8,140 bases of DNA from Ignavibacteria bacterium UBA4661. GTDB taxonomy: Bacteria > Bacteroidota > Ignavibacteria > Kapaibacteriales > UBA4661. The translations under genes were made by a program, and so were the position numbers. Of the stretch, positions 6,757 through 8,140 are shown in pieces. The DNA is taken from positions 1 to 8,140 of the forward strand of contig DHLT01000172.1 of the NCBI GenBank assembly GCA_002405405.1, written 5' to 3'. The notes under the pieces are model-generated. The model ran no database searches. It saw only the letters and a program-made list of their open reading frames with translations, and was not told the DNA's origin. Position 1 is the first letter of the stretch; every line of letters begins with the position of its first letter.

Positions 6757-8019
6757 TTAGTTCGCGGGATCAGCCGGAACATTTGGATTATTATCACGTT
6801 CTGATTGAGGATACGGATAGAAATTCCGTGTACGCTCAATAGTAAAGAACGGACTTTGTGCCGGTGCAACAGCAGGACTGTAAGCCGCTGTCGGTGCTTG
6901 CGCAGGTGCAGGACGACCAAAACGACGTGCATCTGCCATACGCATACCGGTCATAAAGAGTTCAGAACAACGTTGACGATAAATCTCAAGCAAAACCGAT
7001 GCTTGATCTTGTGCACCACTGTATGCCGGTAAACTTGCGCCCAGACCAAGATAATCTTGTGCCGGTGTTTTTTGGCGAACACGATTTAGCTCGGTAATAG
7101 CACCGGCAATATTATTCAATCGCGCTTGTGCTTCGGCACGAATCAAGGCAACTTCACCCGGACGGAAAACCGGCATAGCGCGATCGACCGCACCAAATGG
7201 ACTTGTAGCAACAGTATGCGAACCAACCGGAAGATTGCGCAAAACAGAACCGCCCGAGCGATTTGTAATGAAAAATCGTGTCCGAAGTGAATCTGCCGGA
7301 TCGACAAGTGCAGGCGGTAAACCATAGTTTTGACGAGGTGCCCAACGAACAACAAGTGATGTCAAGTTAAAGATTGGATTAGGATTGATGGAGTTGTCAT
7401 AGCGAAACTCCGAACGACCGGCAGTTGTAATATCTACTGCTCCGGCAAAGTTTAATGCATCCTGCCAATTACCTGCGATGATCGAATAACGAGCACGCAA
7501 AAGTGTGATTGTATTGCCCAAATTAAATCCACGCACCATTGCACGAGTATTGAATTCTTGAGTCAAAAAGAGTGCATTAGGATTTGCACCATACTGTTGA
7601 ACAGTCTGTGCCGCGCTTGCCAGCAAAGTTAAAACCTCTTGCAAAACACGTGCATTTGGCTGAAATGCTGCAGGACTTGTTGGTGTACCAACCGCAATGG
7701 GAGCTTGATCGAAACATTGAGCAATTTGACCAAGAGCCATTGCTTTATAAGTGCGAGCCAATGCACCCATCATCTTATACGTTGAATCGGATGCAGGCGC
7801 GGCATCGGTAACAGCAATAAGGCGATCAGTAAGATAAATGGTACGATACATCGCGGTCCAAAGATCACCAATATGAGAATTGAGTGCAGGTAATGCTGCT
7901 CCACCATCTTCTAATTCAACAAATGCTACCTGGTTGATATCGGAAGCTACTTCTCGTGCCGTCGTACCCGGAATGAAAATACTTGTCTGTACTCCATTGA
8001 CGGCAAAGGTTTGTTGCAT
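6757..8019 (-). CDS. SusD/RagB family nutrient-binding outer-membrane lipoprotein, N-terminus disrupted
   Basis: SusD-type lipoproteins lie on the outer surface of the outer membrane, capping a SusC TonB-dependent transporter and binding oligosaccharides or other nutrients. From the first ATG (8019) 420 residues remain. Seen: the helical TPR-like N-terminal part (LWTAMYRTIYLTDRLIAV, 53-70; ALARTYKAMALGQIAQCFDQ, 86-105), the family motif MPVFRPGEVALIRAEAQARL (282-301), EIYRQRCSELFMTGMRMADA (345-364), and the C-terminal YPYPQSERDNNPN (401-413). An Ala/Pro-rich stretch at 370-390 precedes that motif. The gene truly begins further upstream: the mature lipoprotein N-terminus (Cys at 8107-8109) and part of a signal peptide are in the same frame, but a TAG at 8113-8115 separates them. 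There is no ATG, GTG or TTG between that TAG and 8019. SusC is not seen and would lie beyond 8140. The ligand cannot be predicted. Confidence 0.9.
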   Translation of the reverse strand: MQQTFAVNGVQTSIFIPGTTAREVASDINQVAFVELEDGGAALPALNSHIGDLWTAMYRTIYLTDRLIAVTDAAPASDSTYKMMGALARTYKAMALGQIAQCFDQAPIAVGTPTSPAAFQPNARVLQEVLTLLASAAQTVQQYGANPNALFLTQEFNTRAMVRGFNLGNTITLLRARYSIIAGNWQDALNFAGAVDITTAGRSEFRYDNSINPNPIFNLTSLVVRWAPRQNYGLPPALVDPADSLRTRFFITNRSGGSVLRNLPVGSHTVATSPFGAVDRAMPVFRPGEVALIRAEAQARLNNIAGAITELNRVRQKTPAQDYLGLGASLPAYSGAQDQASVLLEIYRQRCSELFMTGMRMADARRFGRPAPAQAPTAAYSPAVAPAQSPFFTIERTRNFYPYPQSERDNNPNVPADPAN

Positions 8020-8140
8020 ACCAATCGAAGTTACAAGTACACCATCACGTGTTGCAAATGCTTGAGCATCGGTTGCTTGGTTAGGGTTAGTAATGTCAAG
8101 ACTACATCCGGTCTAAAGAATGCCGACACTTGCAACTGCC
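8020..8140 (-). pseudogene. Signal peptide and mature N-terminus of the SusD-type gene, interrupted by in-frame TAG
   Basis: On the minus strand, in the frame of the SusD-type gene, the translation reads AVASVGIL, stop (TAG, 8113-8115), then TGCSLDITNPNQ and on to the Met at 8019. AVASVGIL is a typical hydrophobic signal-peptide core, and T-G-C is the end of a lipobox whose -3 residue, usually Leu, is replaced by the stop. One base change (TAG for TTG) would restore L-T-G-C. The gene's true start lies beyond the window edge. TAG ends three other genes here, so general reassignment of TAG is unlikely. The entry describes a broken 5' end; a sequencing or assembly error is an equally good explanation. 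Confidence 0.7.

Overview
The window suggests a member of the Bacteroidota or a close relative in the FCB group. The evidence is a SusD/RagB-type outer-membrane nutrient-binding lipoprotein, a DUF5009-type membrane protein typical of Bacteroidota, and mostly absent Shine-Dalgarno sites (pspA is the exception). DNA composition is moderately AT-rich. I cannot place it more precisely from this sequence alone. No RNA gene, CRISPR array, transposase or insertion sequence is visible.

Layout. Positions 87-1580 (-) encode a soluble FAD-linked D-lactate dehydrogenase/glycolate oxidase-type enzyme. Positions 1721-2988 (-) hold a compact two-gene unit, a PspA/IM30 membrane-protecting protein followed by a YbjN/secretion-chaperone-fold protein, closed by a strong hairpin terminator at 1637-1686. 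A 305-base divergent intergenic region (2989-3293) separates it from a + strand pair: a polytopic DUF5009 (HGSNAT-like) putative acyltransferase (3294-4706) and an exported FAD-dependent oxidoreductase of the FAD_oxidored family (4763-6655). A hairpin terminator (6701-6734) lies between that pair and a convergent - strand SusD/RagB gene that runs towards the right edge.

How they fit together. The dehydrogenase is a separate metabolic unit with its own start downstream of the preceding terminator. PspA plus the YbjN-like protein look like an envelope-maintenance module. The acyltransferase-like membrane protein and exported flavoprotein probably act together at or outside the inner membrane, perhaps on glycans. 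The SusD-type protein would bind oligosaccharides or other nutrients at the cell surface beside a SusC/TonB transporter that should lie beyond position 8140.

The most notable observation is in the SusD gene. An in-frame TAG codon sits exactly at the -3 position of the lipoprotein lipobox, between a hydrophobic signal-peptide stretch and a normal mature N-terminus (Cys-Ser-Leu-Asp-Ile-Thr-Asn-Pro). As written, the gene cannot make an exported lipoprotein. A nonsense mutation or a single-base sequence error explains this best. I found no clearly new multi-gene system here; most of the genes belong to recognisable families.
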